Shown: one piece after another, positions 34,981-43,040 of the stretch
How the letters are laid out: the number at the start of each line of letters is the position of its first letter
Position numbering within the stretch: the first letter of the stretch is position 1
Source: CAKRPJ01 sp934376955
Lineage (GTDB): Bacteria > Bacillota > Clostridia > Lachnospirales > Lachnospiraceae
Direction of reading: 5' to 3'
Assembly: GCA_934376955.1 (NCBI GenBank)
Contig: CAKRPJ010000013.1
Span: forward strand, 1 to 59,156
Length of the DNA: 59,156 nucleotides
The notes under the pieces: model-generated
The model's input: the letters and a program-made list of their open reading frames with translations, nothing else
What the model was told of the DNA's origin: nothing
The model's database searches: none
Position numbers and translations under genes: made by a program

Positions 34981-36675
34981 TCAGAATTCTTCTATATAGA
35001 CGTTGATATCTGATGTATCCTCCCTCTTGTAATACTGGTTGCAAAGAAACAGGTATTCGCGCGCCGCATAGTCTCCCTGTGATACCTTAAGAACCTCTAC
35101 AAAGGCGCGTCTGGCTTCATAAAATCTTTTTGCCATAAAATGACGGACGCCTGTTTCAAAGTCATTTTTCGTCCGTTCCTTAATTTCCCTGACCGATTCT
35201 TCATCTCCGTCGTACACATCATAGATTTTCTCCAGTGAATCCGTTGCACTGACGTGGATCAGTCCCAATATCCTTGCATGATAGCGATTCTCAAAATCCG
35301 CAATACGGCTCACGGCAGTTCCGGTCACAAGGATCCTGGCTTTATATTTCCATGCACTCTTTCTGAGATGATCGATCACAGACATCTGTTCTGATAATGT
35401 GACCTCGGAGAGTCTTTTATCATGGCCTACGATCCCGACCATCTGTTCTCCTCCCGAAACTGCAAAGGCCAGCTCCAGATCCGTAAACCCAGAAAGACGT
35501 CCGGCATTTTTTTCCTCATTTAATTTCTGGCATATACTGATCGCACTATCCAAAGCGTTCTTATCTCCACTGGTGTATATCGCGCTCAGGCCACCATTGA
35601 AATAAGAATCCACCACACCTTTATTATCGATAATGATCGGCACGCTAAGCTGGTAGATTCGATTCAGGAATCCGAATATCTGTTCTGCATCCATCCGTCT
35701 GGTTTTTTCCTCAAAACGATTGATCTGCATACGCAGGATCTCCAGAGAAACACTGCAGTTATCTCCCAGACTGATCTCCCGAATATTATTTTTTCCCAGG
35801 AGCTGGAATATGACAGACGGAACAAATTTATAATAGCCCTCATTCAATTCTGTCATTTCCTGTATATGGGAACCGATATTAAACGACATCCGGTTAAATA
35901 CCTCTGAAATCTCTCCGATTTCATCTCTGCTGTGGATCGGCACCTGAACTCCCAGATCGCCCTCTGCCATCTTTTCAACACCATTTTTCAGTATCCGGAT
36001 CGGAGAGATAATGCTTTTATTTACCAAAAGCAAAAGCAAAAGGAAGCATCCCGTGATCATGGCTGCCATTAAAAACAACAGATTTTTGATACTGTACTTT
36101 AAAAAAGTCTGTATCTCACCCATTGTAAAATCCACTCCGACCACGGCAACCGGAGTACCGGTGTGATCCTTGATCGGAACGTATGCCGATGCCAGATAGC
36201 CAAGCTGTGTTTTTGTCGGCTCCAGCTCACGATTCGGTTCTCCGGTCTTCATGGCTTCCTTGGCCAGCTTAAAATTATCGTCCCAGTCTCCCCGCTCACC
36301 GAGACTCGCGATATAATTTGTCTCATTTTTTGAAGATGCATCAAACAGATACACCGTCGAATCCTCGGATACCGGCTTTACGACGTACAGATATAGTACT
36401 CCGGATTCCTCTTTGATATTGTCCAGTATCTTTGCCAGCCTCTCATATTCCGCATCCTTTTTTCGCGTGATACTGTATCGGACCATCTCATCTCCGTCCA
36501 GATAAGAGGCTGCCAATTTGGCGATCGTGACCGCCTCCTTGGCATACCGTTCCATCATTGCATTCCGATAGGAGCGGTACGTAACGATACTGACCGAACA
36601 CATGATCACTACCGCAAACAGAAAAAATAGTGCTGCAAATTTTGCCCGGAGGCTGATTATCCTTCTATTTTTCAT
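34981..36675 (-). CDS. Cache-HAMP membrane sensor with degenerate adenylate-cyclase-like domain
   Basis: A 564-aa sensor. The first membrane helix is at residues 12-33, an extracellular dCache-like domain spans about 35-190 (VLYLYVVKP, GTPVAVVGVDFTM), the second helix is about 197-218, HAMP about 220-270, and a class III cyclase-homology domain about 280-480. The latter starts with the usual YYKFVPSVIFQLLGK and contains MVGIVGHDKRLSEVTLSEQ. The metal-binding aspartates are gone: the normal FSDIRGF position reads LRMQINRF, and GDAIMALF reads NGGLSAIY. It is therefore expected to be catalytically dead and perhaps a nucleotide or protein-binding relay. The C-terminus (500-564) is TPR-like. It follows the PAAR gene by 16 bases. 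Confidence 0.78.
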   Translation of the reverse strand: MKNRRIISLRAKFAALFFLFAVVIMCSVSIVTYRSYRNAMMERYAKEAVTIAKLAASYLDGDEMVRYSITRKKDAEYERLAKILDNIKEESGVLYLYVVKPVSEDSTVYLFDASSKNETNYIASLGERGDWDDNFKLAKEAMKTGEPNRELEPTKTQLGYLASAYVPIKDHTGTPVAVVGVDFTMGEIQTFLKYSIKNLLFLMAAMITGCFLLLLLLVNKSIISPIRILKNGVEKMAEGDLGVQVPIHSRDEIGEISEVFNRMSFNIGSHIQEMTELNEGYYKFVPSVIFQLLGKNNIREISLGDNCSVSLEILRMQINRFEEKTRRMDAEQIFGFLNRIYQLSVPIIIDNKGVVDSYFNGGLSAIYTSGDKNALDSAISICQKLNEEKNAGRLSGFTDLELAFAVSGGEQMVGIVGHDKRLSEVTLSEQMSVIDHLRKSAWKYKARILVTGTAVSRIADFENRYHARILGLIHVSATDSLEKIYDVYDGDEESVREIKERTKNDFETGVRHFMAKRFYEARRAFVEVLKVSQGDYAAREYLFLCNQYYKREDTSDINVYIEEF

Positions 36676-36691
36676 AAACTTTGACCACTCC

Positions 36692-37078
36692 CTAGGGTAT
36701 CTGAATATTTGTTGTACCCGGATTTGTAATCTGGATCACACCGCCGTAGGCACACATTAATTTCGAGCTTATGTTCAATGCCGGTGTATTTCCTATCATT
36801 ACGGTTGGGGATCCGGGTGCCCATGGTGCCGGAAGTACCGGAATGCAGGGCATAGGTGTCAGGACTCCGAAAGCTGCGGCAGTCGCAGAGGCCACCGTCG
36901 GATTGGCTAAGGACTGACACATTCCGAAGGGCATGATATTTTTCATCGGAATATGATCCATGATCGTCGCCATCGGCATAGAGGAAACTGCTTTTTTCTC
37001 CGGGGTGACCATTAATGTGGAGGGGGCCATTCCAAAGCTGCAGGTACACATTGCTCCTCCCAGTACACAAAATCCCAT
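36692..37078 (-). CDS. PAAR-like DUF4280 spike-tip protein
   Basis: A 128-aa protein matching the DUF4280 PAAR-like group that caps the spike of contractile injection systems and can carry effectors. Features are the N-terminal VLGGAMCTCSFG, the Pro/Gly-rich repeats PMPCIPVLPAPWAPGSPTV and VMIGNTPALN, then SKLMCAYGGVIQI, with conserved cysteines. The start is the ATG at 37076-37078, one base after the stop of the upstream acidic gene. An in-frame extension to 37195 lies inside that gene and is not used. Its position beside the candidate effector/chaperone pair, rather than among the baseplate genes, suggests a delivery cassette. Confidence 0.82.
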   Translation of the reverse strand: MGFCVLGGAMCTCSFGMAPSTLMVTPEKKAVSSMPMATIMDHIPMKNIMPFGMCQSLANPTVASATAAAFGVLTPMPCIPVLPAPWAPGSPTVMIGNTPALNISSKLMCAYGGVIQITNPGTTNIQIP

Positions 37079-37079
37079 A

Positions 37080-37616
37080 TTACGGCTCCTCTCCATCCTC
37101 AATCTCCTTTTGGATCGCAGCAATGATCGCCTCCATCGGAGTCCCTTCGATTCTTCTTGCAATAAGTCCTTCTGCCATCTGTGCATATTTGACAAGATTT
37201 AAAAGAACCTCTCCGACTACCCCTTCGTCCGGAAGGGCATCCTTTTCGACCGGAAGGACATATCGGTAATCCACTCGGGCTGCATTTTCACAGATCTTAG
37301 GAATATAGGAAAAGCCTCCCAGCAGCGTAAGGATATTGAGCTGATTCACAAATACGATCATCTCTCCGGCCGGTATGGTCTCAAGATTAAGAGGTATCTG
37401 CAGATATATCTGCAGATACTTTGTAAATTCGGCATCCTCGTCCGGTAAATCGATATAGGTAAAAAGTACCGTTTCATCATAATCCTCATCCATCGGAAGC
37501 GCTGCCTTTAGGGACGGGTACGGTGTTTCCTCTCCCAGAAGCTCAGCCTCCCACTCCATATCCTCCAGAAATTCAGCAAGAAATTTTAGATCCCGCCATT
37601 TAATTTTATTATTCAT
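37080..37616 (-). CDS. Small acidic protein, YbjN/CesT-type chaperone-like
   Basis: A 178-aa acidic soluble protein. I do not recognise it by sequence alone. Its layout, a helix, then strands with LPDEDAEFTKYLQIYLQIP, MIVFVNQLNILTLLGGFSYI, VDYRYVLPVEKDALPDEG and closing helices, is like the YbjN / type III secretion chaperone-like fold. Small acidic proteins of this kind next to secretion substrates often act as chaperones. It lies between the lysine-rich 618-aa protein and the PAAR tip with gaps of 17 and 1 bases, which supports a chaperone or adaptor role. This is inference. Confidence 0.5.
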   Translation of the reverse strand: MNNKIKWRDLKFLAEFLEDMEWEAELLGEETPYPSLKAALPMDEDYDETVLFTYIDLPDEDAEFTKYLQIYLQIPLNLETIPAGEMIVFVNQLNILTLLGGFSYIPKICENAARVDYRYVLPVEKDALPDEGVVGEVLLNLVKYAQMAEGLIARRIEGTPMEAIIAAIQKEIEDGEEP

Positions 37617-37633
37617 CCATCCTGCCCCTCTTT

Positions 37634-39490
37634 CTACTCGCCGGCTGCAAAGGCTTCACTCATCGCTTTAAGCAGTTCTTCTTTGCTCTTAGCTCCGATC
37701 ATATCTGCCATATCGGCCCCCATACCCGCCAGCATGTTTTCCGCATAATCATAGCTTTGCGCCACCTTGCTGACCTGTCCCGGGTCTGCTTTATTGAGAT
37801 CGAGTTTTCCGGAACCATCCAGATATTCCGATACCTCTGCAAGATGATCGTAGATATGTTCTGCATATTTATTTCGGAAGATCTCTTTGTTTTCCTTTGA
37901 TCTGCGGTGTCCGAATGCACTTTTTGCCATTTCTGCCGCCTTGCTTCCGGCAAATTTTCCGACACTGGCAATGGTACTGCCGACCTTTATGGCGGCAGAT
38001 ACGATATCTCCGGTTCCCGGGAAAAACTTGGCGATATTGGCCGCCACATCGATTCCCTCCTGAACAAGAGCGATCGTTGCATCCTTTGTCCTGTTTTTAT
38101 TTTTATAGATCACTTCTTTTATCTCGTCATACTGCTCAATGGATTCTGCTTCTTTTGCCGCGTAGTATTCTTTTTTCTTTCCTGCGGTAGCTTTGTCTGC
38201 TTCGGCCCGCTTCATCCGGTCTCTGGCATCACTTCCGTGCCCTCTGAGCCCGCGATATTCACGTCTTCCAAGCTTGTTCGCATCCAACTCTGCCTTTCCG
38301 TCTTGACTCTCACCGACAAATTGATACAACCCTTTTAACTCCGGATCGGAAGCGTATTTCTTTTTACGCTTCAGCATCCTCTCCTTGAGCTTCTTTTTCT
38401 GGGCTCTTAATTTCCAGATCCGGCGCTGGCTCATGAAAAACTTATAGCCCTCGGTAAAGAACTTGATGCCATTTTTGATCAGGCCGATGATTCCGCCGAT
38501 AAACGGGAAGGTTGAAAGTGCGGTGGCTATCTTTTCTGCCGAGTCTGCTAAGATTGACATACCGTTTGTAACGATTCCGATCAGCTTTTCAACTATATTT
38601 TCCGTATTCCTTTTATCAAAATCCTTGATAAAGTTAATGGTATCCTTGATGAGCACCACTGTATTCTTTACCATGCTGAAAATGCCGTCATATTCGCCGC
38701 CTTCTTCCTTGAGGCGGGCAATGGCATTTTTCAGATCTCCCGTATTCTCCCTCAGATCATCATGAAGGGAATATACCTCCTTTGCCGTCTTAAGCTGCTC
38801 CTGATCTTCCTCTGAAAAAAGCTCATCCCTTAATCCTGTCACTTTTTCGGCTGCTTTTTCATACCATTTTGTTGCTTTTTCCTTATATCCGGGATTCTTT
38901 TCAAACAGCCGCACTCTGCGGATCAGCTGAAGCATCGTATCCTCTTTTTTCATATCCCGGAAGCGTTCGATCAGACTGCATTTTTTTGCCTGCTTCGGAT
39001 CCTTTTTGATCTCCTCTTTCCGCTTCTCGATCGCATCTAACAGGGCATTATGTCTCCGCTTAGCTCTATCGATCCTTCGCATTGTCCGCTCATAATGCTC
39101 CTGTCCGCGGACCTTACGTTTTTCATGCTCTGTATCCGCCATCATTTTTTCATGACATTTTACGGTTCCTTCTTCTAAGAAAGACATTTCAAAGAGCTTC
39201 TTGTTGGAGGCCCTCCGGATCTGATCCAACTTTTTTATGCTGTAGGTCGAGGCGACCGACTCTGCCGTTGCTTCAAAGCATTTTACATAATCGGCGGCAC
39301 GTCCGGTACGTTCCTTCATATCCTCGTACCAGTCGGGAGTATCTGCCTTCTTCGGCGCTTTTCCCTCTTTTTCCACCTCTGTCGGGGCCTGTGTCGTTTC
39401 CTTTAAAGCTTCTTCTGTTTTTTTTGCTGCCTCAGCTTTTTTTGCAGGATCTTCCGTTCCTCTTTTTTTTGTTTTTTTCGTTTCAGGCAT
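37634..39490 (-). CDS. Lysine-rich helical protein, candidate CIS cargo
   Basis: A 618-aa, mostly helical protein with no signal peptide and no family I recognise. Residues 1-50 are Lys/Glu/Thr-rich and disordered. Residues 60-260 are charged coiled helices (EKRKEEIKKDPKQAKK). About 270-352 holds moderately hydrophobic amphipathic helices (TFPFIGGIIGLIKNGIKFF), 360-450 is very basic, and 471-527 is another Gly/Ala-rich hydrophobic stretch (FFPGTGDIVSAAIKVGSTIA). Hydrophobic segments separated by charged helices are compatible with a membrane-active toxin or a scaffold. It lies just before the YbjN-like gene and PAAR gene. Function unknown; effector is my best guess, tape measure a less likely alternative. 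Confidence 0.5.
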   Translation of the reverse strand: MPETKKTKKRGTEDPAKKAEAAKKTEEALKETTQAPTEVEKEGKAPKKADTPDWYEDMKERTGRAADYVKCFEATAESVASTYSIKKLDQIRRASNKKLFEMSFLEEGTVKCHEKMMADTEHEKRKVRGQEHYERTMRRIDRAKRRHNALLDAIEKRKEEIKKDPKQAKKCSLIERFRDMKKEDTMLQLIRRVRLFEKNPGYKEKATKWYEKAAEKVTGLRDELFSEEDQEQLKTAKEVYSLHDDLRENTGDLKNAIARLKEEGGEYDGIFSMVKNTVVLIKDTINFIKDFDKRNTENIVEKLIGIVTNGMSILADSAEKIATALSTFPFIGGIIGLIKNGIKFFTEGYKFFMSQRRIWKLRAQKKKLKERMLKRKKKYASDPELKGLYQFVGESQDGKAELDANKLGRREYRGLRGHGSDARDRMKRAEADKATAGKKKEYYAAKEAESIEQYDEIKEVIYKNKNRTKDATIALVQEGIDVAANIAKFFPGTGDIVSAAIKVGSTIASVGKFAGSKAAEMAKSAFGHRRSKENKEIFRNKYAEHIYDHLAEVSEYLDGSGKLDLNKADPGQVSKVAQSYDYAENMLAGMGADMADMIGAKSKEELLKAMSEAFAAGE

Positions 39491-39496
39491 TACACA

Positions 39497-41632
39497 TCAT
39501 CCCCCATTCATTAAACTGTAATATGGTCCAAAATCTTCACTTTGCAGATTCTTTCCTGATTTTTTCATTTCCTCCCGCAAGCAGTCCAATAGCTGTCCCA
39601 TTAAGACCTTTGTTCCGGCTGCTGCCGCCCGAAAGGCTGCAGAAACAGCAATATTTTTTATGCTGCTGCCGGATAGCTCAAACTGGGAGGCAAGGAAGTC
39701 AAAATCAACATCCTCGCTGACCGGTGTGGTATCCGGATAGACCTGCTGCCAGATCTGGAAACGTCTTTTCGCATCCGGCAGAGGAAACTCGATCATAAAC
39801 CGGATCCTGCGCTTAAAGGCCTCATCAAAATTCTGCATATAATTGGTGGCGAGGATCACAATCCCCTCATATTCCTCCATCTTCTGCAGCAGATAGGCCG
39901 TTTCCGCATTTGCATATTTATCCTGTGCATCCTTGACCTCCGACCGCTTTCCAAACAGTACATCCGCCTCATCAAAAAACAGGATGCTCTGGCTCTTTTT
40001 GACCTCCTCAAAGATCTCTCCCAGATTTTTCTCCGTTTCTCCGATATATTTTGACATCACACTGGAGAGATCTGCCTTATAAAGCTCAAGATGAAGCTCT
40101 CGTGCCAGCACCTGAGCCCCCATCGTCTTTCCGGTACCCGGGGGACCGTAAAACAGCATCGAGATTCCGCGTCCGTATGCCATTTTGGCTGCAAAGCCCC
40201 AAGTTCCGTACACCTGATGGCTGTATTCGATCTGATCGCATGCATTTTTCAGCATCTGTTTACGATCCGGCGGCAGGATCAGGTCCTCCCAGCCATACGA
40301 AGCTTTTATCCGCATTGCTTTTTCTCCGAGCCTGTGATTAACCTGAGAGCGGCATGCCTGATACAAGGTATCCTCCTCCACTTCCTTTCCGCTCCAGCCG
40401 GCATTCCGTTCTGCCTCCCTTACCGCTTCCATGATCTGGCCCGGCTGAAAGGAAAACTTTCCCGCCAGCCCCTCCAGCCTTTTGTGATCCTTTTTAAACG
40501 GCTCCGGCATGGCTTTAGGATATTGTCGAAATGCCTCCAGCCAGATACGGATTCTATCCTCCACTCCGGGCTCTGTAAGCTCCAGCTCCGTTACCGGCAC
40601 CGGAAAATCCTCAAGACCGGAAGGCCATTTTTGATCTGCGGTCAGGATCATCACGGGAAGTGCTTTCAAAAGCCGTCTGACTGTATACAGAGCCTGAAAC
40701 GGTCGTGTATCCAGAAATAGCTGTTGAAAATCCCGAATACAAAGGACGGCTCTGCGGATCACCGTTTCCCGGATGATCTCATTAAGAAGCCTGTCTGCAT
40801 CCACTCCGTTTAACTTTCCCGCATCTGCCTCCAGACAAAACACCCGGTTTCTGGCACATGCATGCCGGATCAGGAAACGGCGTCCCGAGCCCGGTTTTCC
40901 AAACAGATAGATTATCTTTTTTTCTGTTGTCGTTTCCTTTAAATACTCTGCCAGCTGATCTGCCAGCTCCTCTCGTATCACCAATGGCTTATCGGTCAGC
41001 TCAGAGCCGTAATAAAGCTGGGTAAAGCTCTGCAATGCCTCCGGCTCTGATTCCGGTGAAAAGATAAATTGGAGGATCCTCTGTTCTAACCGAAGCTCTG
41101 TCCGGATCCCCAGCGGCAGCTCCCCTCCGAAAAAGAACCGGAATGCTTCCTTTTCCTCAAACAGGCTGCGCATACAGTCAAGGCGTCTATCTTTTTCTAC
41201 AGAATACAGGCACTCGCATAATTCCACTGTCGGATACAGTTTTCCGTGATTTTCCGGAATATCTGCATAAATGCTTCCAATATCTCCGTCAAGCTCTGAC
41301 GCAAGGGAAAGACACACACAATGTCTGAGGAAATCTCCTGCCCTTCGGATCTTAAACAGATATTCTAACGGGATGACCACATGTTCCGCCGCTGAGCGAA
41401 CTGCTTTCTGTTCGATCTTTGCATACGATTTTTTTCCCGCCCGGAGGATCCTTTGTAATTCTTCTTTTCCGAGCTCTGAAATTTCTTCAGCTCTTATTTC
41501 TTCCTTGTATGTATCGGTAAAAGGGGATGTTTTTTTCCATTCAAGGTAACCTCCGGCCAGATTCCGGGCATGTTCGATCACTTCCGCCCCATATTCATCT
41601 GCATTGAGATACCGATCAGGCTTTTGTTCCAT
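39497..41632 (-). CDS. CIS-associated AAA+ ATPase (Afp15-like)
   Basis: A 711-aa protein with an N-terminal helical domain and two NTPase modules, as in the ATPase of Afp/PVC-type injection systems. The C-terminal AAA module is intact: Walker A GPPGTGKT near residue 500, Walker B SILFFDEADVLFG, sensor ILATNYMQNFDEAF and arginine RRIRF. The first module has a degenerate P-loop, FGKPGSGRR at 245-252, with Arg where Lys-Ser/Thr is expected, so it probably does not hydrolyse ATP. These ATPases are needed for assembly of extracellular CIS particles. The start has AGGAGG upstream. Confidence 0.88.
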   Translation of the reverse strand: MEQKPDRYLNADEYGAEVIEHARNLAGGYLEWKKTSPFTDTYKEEIRAEEISELGKEELQRILRAGKKSYAKIEQKAVRSAAEHVVIPLEYLFKIRRAGDFLRHCVCLSLASELDGDIGSIYADIPENHGKLYPTVELCECLYSVEKDRRLDCMRSLFEEKEAFRFFFGGELPLGIRTELRLEQRILQFIFSPESEPEALQSFTQLYYGSELTDKPLVIREELADQLAEYLKETTTEKKIIYLFGKPGSGRRFLIRHACARNRVFCLEADAGKLNGVDADRLLNEIIRETVIRRAVLCIRDFQQLFLDTRPFQALYTVRRLLKALPVMILTADQKWPSGLEDFPVPVTELELTEPGVEDRIRIWLEAFRQYPKAMPEPFKKDHKRLEGLAGKFSFQPGQIMEAVREAERNAGWSGKEVEEDTLYQACRSQVNHRLGEKAMRIKASYGWEDLILPPDRKQMLKNACDQIEYSHQVYGTWGFAAKMAYGRGISMLFYGPPGTGKTMGAQVLARELHLELYKADLSSVMSKYIGETEKNLGEIFEEVKKSQSILFFDEADVLFGKRSEVKDAQDKYANAETAYLLQKMEEYEGIVILATNYMQNFDEAFKRRIRFMIEFPLPDAKRRFQIWQQVYPDTTPVSEDVDFDFLASQFELSGSSIKNIAVSAAFRAAAAGTKVLMGQLLDCLREEMKKSGKNLQSEDFGPYYSLMNGG

Positions 41633-41678
41633 TTTCTTCCCCTCCTTACTCTTTACCTTAGTCCATTCTGCAGGCAGT

Positions 41679-42437
41679 CTATTCTATAGGCTTCCACTCA
41701 AGCCGCATACCCGGGCAGATCGCTGCTTTATCACTTCGATCCTCTGTCCAAATCCGGCACAAGGCTTCTTCCTCTCCCTGAGTCCGCAGCTTTAATGGGA
41801 TCAGAAATCTTCCCTTTTCATCTGCTCTGGCGCTGCTGCATTCATAGAGCTTTGTTCCTGCTTTTTTATAAGATGCCTTTAACGGTTCTGCTAAAAACAC
41901 CTTCCCGCTCCGCCCTTCCTGCTGCTTTACTTCAAAAAAATCCGTATTTTTTTCTTCGCGGTCCTGTATGTAAAATCGCCGCCCGACAAGATCTTTTTTC
42001 AGCGGATTAAATATCTCCATCTCATCCGGTGCTCGTTTTACCTGATAATCGGAAAGGAGATGCCACAGACCTGCATTTTCCTCCACAAATACCTCTATCT
42101 GACTATTGGGCCGTATCGTTCCATAAAGACATGCGGTTCCTTCGGGGATCGGATAATTTCTTCCCGGACGCAATCTTTTTTTCAGGATCCTGCTTTGCGT
42201 ATTCTCCTCTATGATCCTGATCTCCTCCCTCTCATACTTAGTAGATTCGATCGTAACCACTGTCGGAAGGGGGCAGTCTGTAAATACGTAAAATCCCTCA
42301 GGCTTGCGGATCGGTCGTCTTCCGTCTTCGGTCTGAACAAGCAGAGCTGCATCGGATATCGGCTGATCGGAAAAAGCATCCCACAGCTCAAGAATAAATG
42401 AAACCTTATGCCGAATATGTTCTCTTTCTTTATTCAT
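41679..42437 (-). CDS. CIS-locus protein of unknown function, beta-rich
   Basis: A 252-aa soluble protein. The first ~95 residues resemble a carboxypeptidase-regulatory or transthyretin-like beta sandwich (FILELWDAFSDQPISDAALL, GFYVFTDCPLPTVVTI). The rest alternates strands and charged turns and ends in RTQGEEEALCRIWTED. I know no name for it. It sits between the DUF4255 protein and the ATPase, the position near Afp15/16, so a baseplate or tail-terminator accessory role is plausible. The start is the ATG at 42435-42437, which overlaps the upstream stop by eight bases, with GGAGG in front. Confidence 0.55.
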   Translation of the reverse strand: MNKEREHIRHKVSFILELWDAFSDQPISDAALLVQTEDGRRPIRKPEGFYVFTDCPLPTVVTIESTKYEREEIRIIEENTQSRILKKRLRPGRNYPIPEGTACLYGTIRPNSQIEVFVEENAGLWHLLSDYQVKRAPDEMEIFNPLKKDLVGRRFYIQDREEKNTDFFEVKQQEGRSGKVFLAEPLKASYKKAGTKLYECSSARADEKGRFLIPLKLRTQGEEEALCRIWTEDRSDKAAICPGMRLEWKPIE

Positions 42438-43008
42438 CCTTTTCCTCCAGACCAAAATCAACTTCCAGTACTCTGGATGTCTTACGGCTTCTTGTCGATT
42501 CGATCTCCACCGGTGCGGCTCGATAAAATAACGACAGCTTATAGCCTGAATTGGGAACCGTGTATATCCGCATCTTATCTTCTAATGTCAGATTCTGCAT
42601 ACTGATCTCCACATCCAGTTGTTTTCTAACTGTTGTCGGCTTTAAGGTCTCATGATCAAGACAGGGGAAATCAGAAAACACCTGAATGATACGCCCAAGG
42701 ATCTTATGCTCCTCCTCTGCCCGGAATTTAATATCGCCGTTTGATACGACTGTTATCATGTAATACAGATTCACATAGCTTGGCGGATACTGAAGCTCCT
42801 CCGCTCCCCGGGCGATCATTGTATTGACCCGTAATTCCTCACTTTCCCGGATATCATACAGGCAGATCCCTACTATATAATCACCGCGGTCTGTCGGACT
42901 GCAAAGACCGATCGCATCCGGATTCTGTAAGGTGTCCGGGATCAATTCTCTTTGCAGCAGTTTTACGATTGCTGTCCCCACCTCTGCAACTGATGTCGAT
43001 TTTCCCAT
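42430..43008 (-). CDS. DUF4255 / Pvc16-like tail-terminator protein
   Basis: A 192-aa member of the DUF4255 group (Pvc16/Afp16 N-terminal domain), which caps the sheath and tube of injection systems and phage-like tails. Characteristic are the N-terminal helix VAEVGTAIVKLLQREL, the strand region GDYIVGICLYDIRES, YPPSYVNLYYMITVVS and EEHKILGRIIQVFSDFP. The length matches the family. It is followed, with overlap, by the 252-aa protein and then the ATPase, in keeping with the Afp15-Afp16 pairing. Confidence 0.85.
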   Translation of the reverse strand: MGKSTSVAEVGTAIVKLLQRELIPDTLQNPDAIGLCSPTDRGDYIVGICLYDIRESEELRVNTMIARGAEELQYPPSYVNLYYMITVVSNGDIKFRAEEEHKILGRIIQVFSDFPCLDHETLKPTTVRKQLDVEISMQNLTLEDKMRIYTVPNSGYKLSLFYRAAPVEIESTRSRKTSRVLEVDFGLEEKDE

Positions 43009-43040
43009 CCTGTGCCCTCCTGATCTTTAATTTCTGCAGA

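Noticed and set aside
36672..37070. Second frame within the PAAR-like gene
   Set aside because: Cys/Ser/Arg-rich shadow translation overlapping the DUF4280 gene; no support for a separate protein.
37079..37195. N-terminal extension of the PAAR-like gene to 37195
   Set aside because: The extra residues are the out-of-frame end of the upstream acidic gene and look nothing like a PAAR start; the ATG at 37076-37078 fits the family and the operon spacing.
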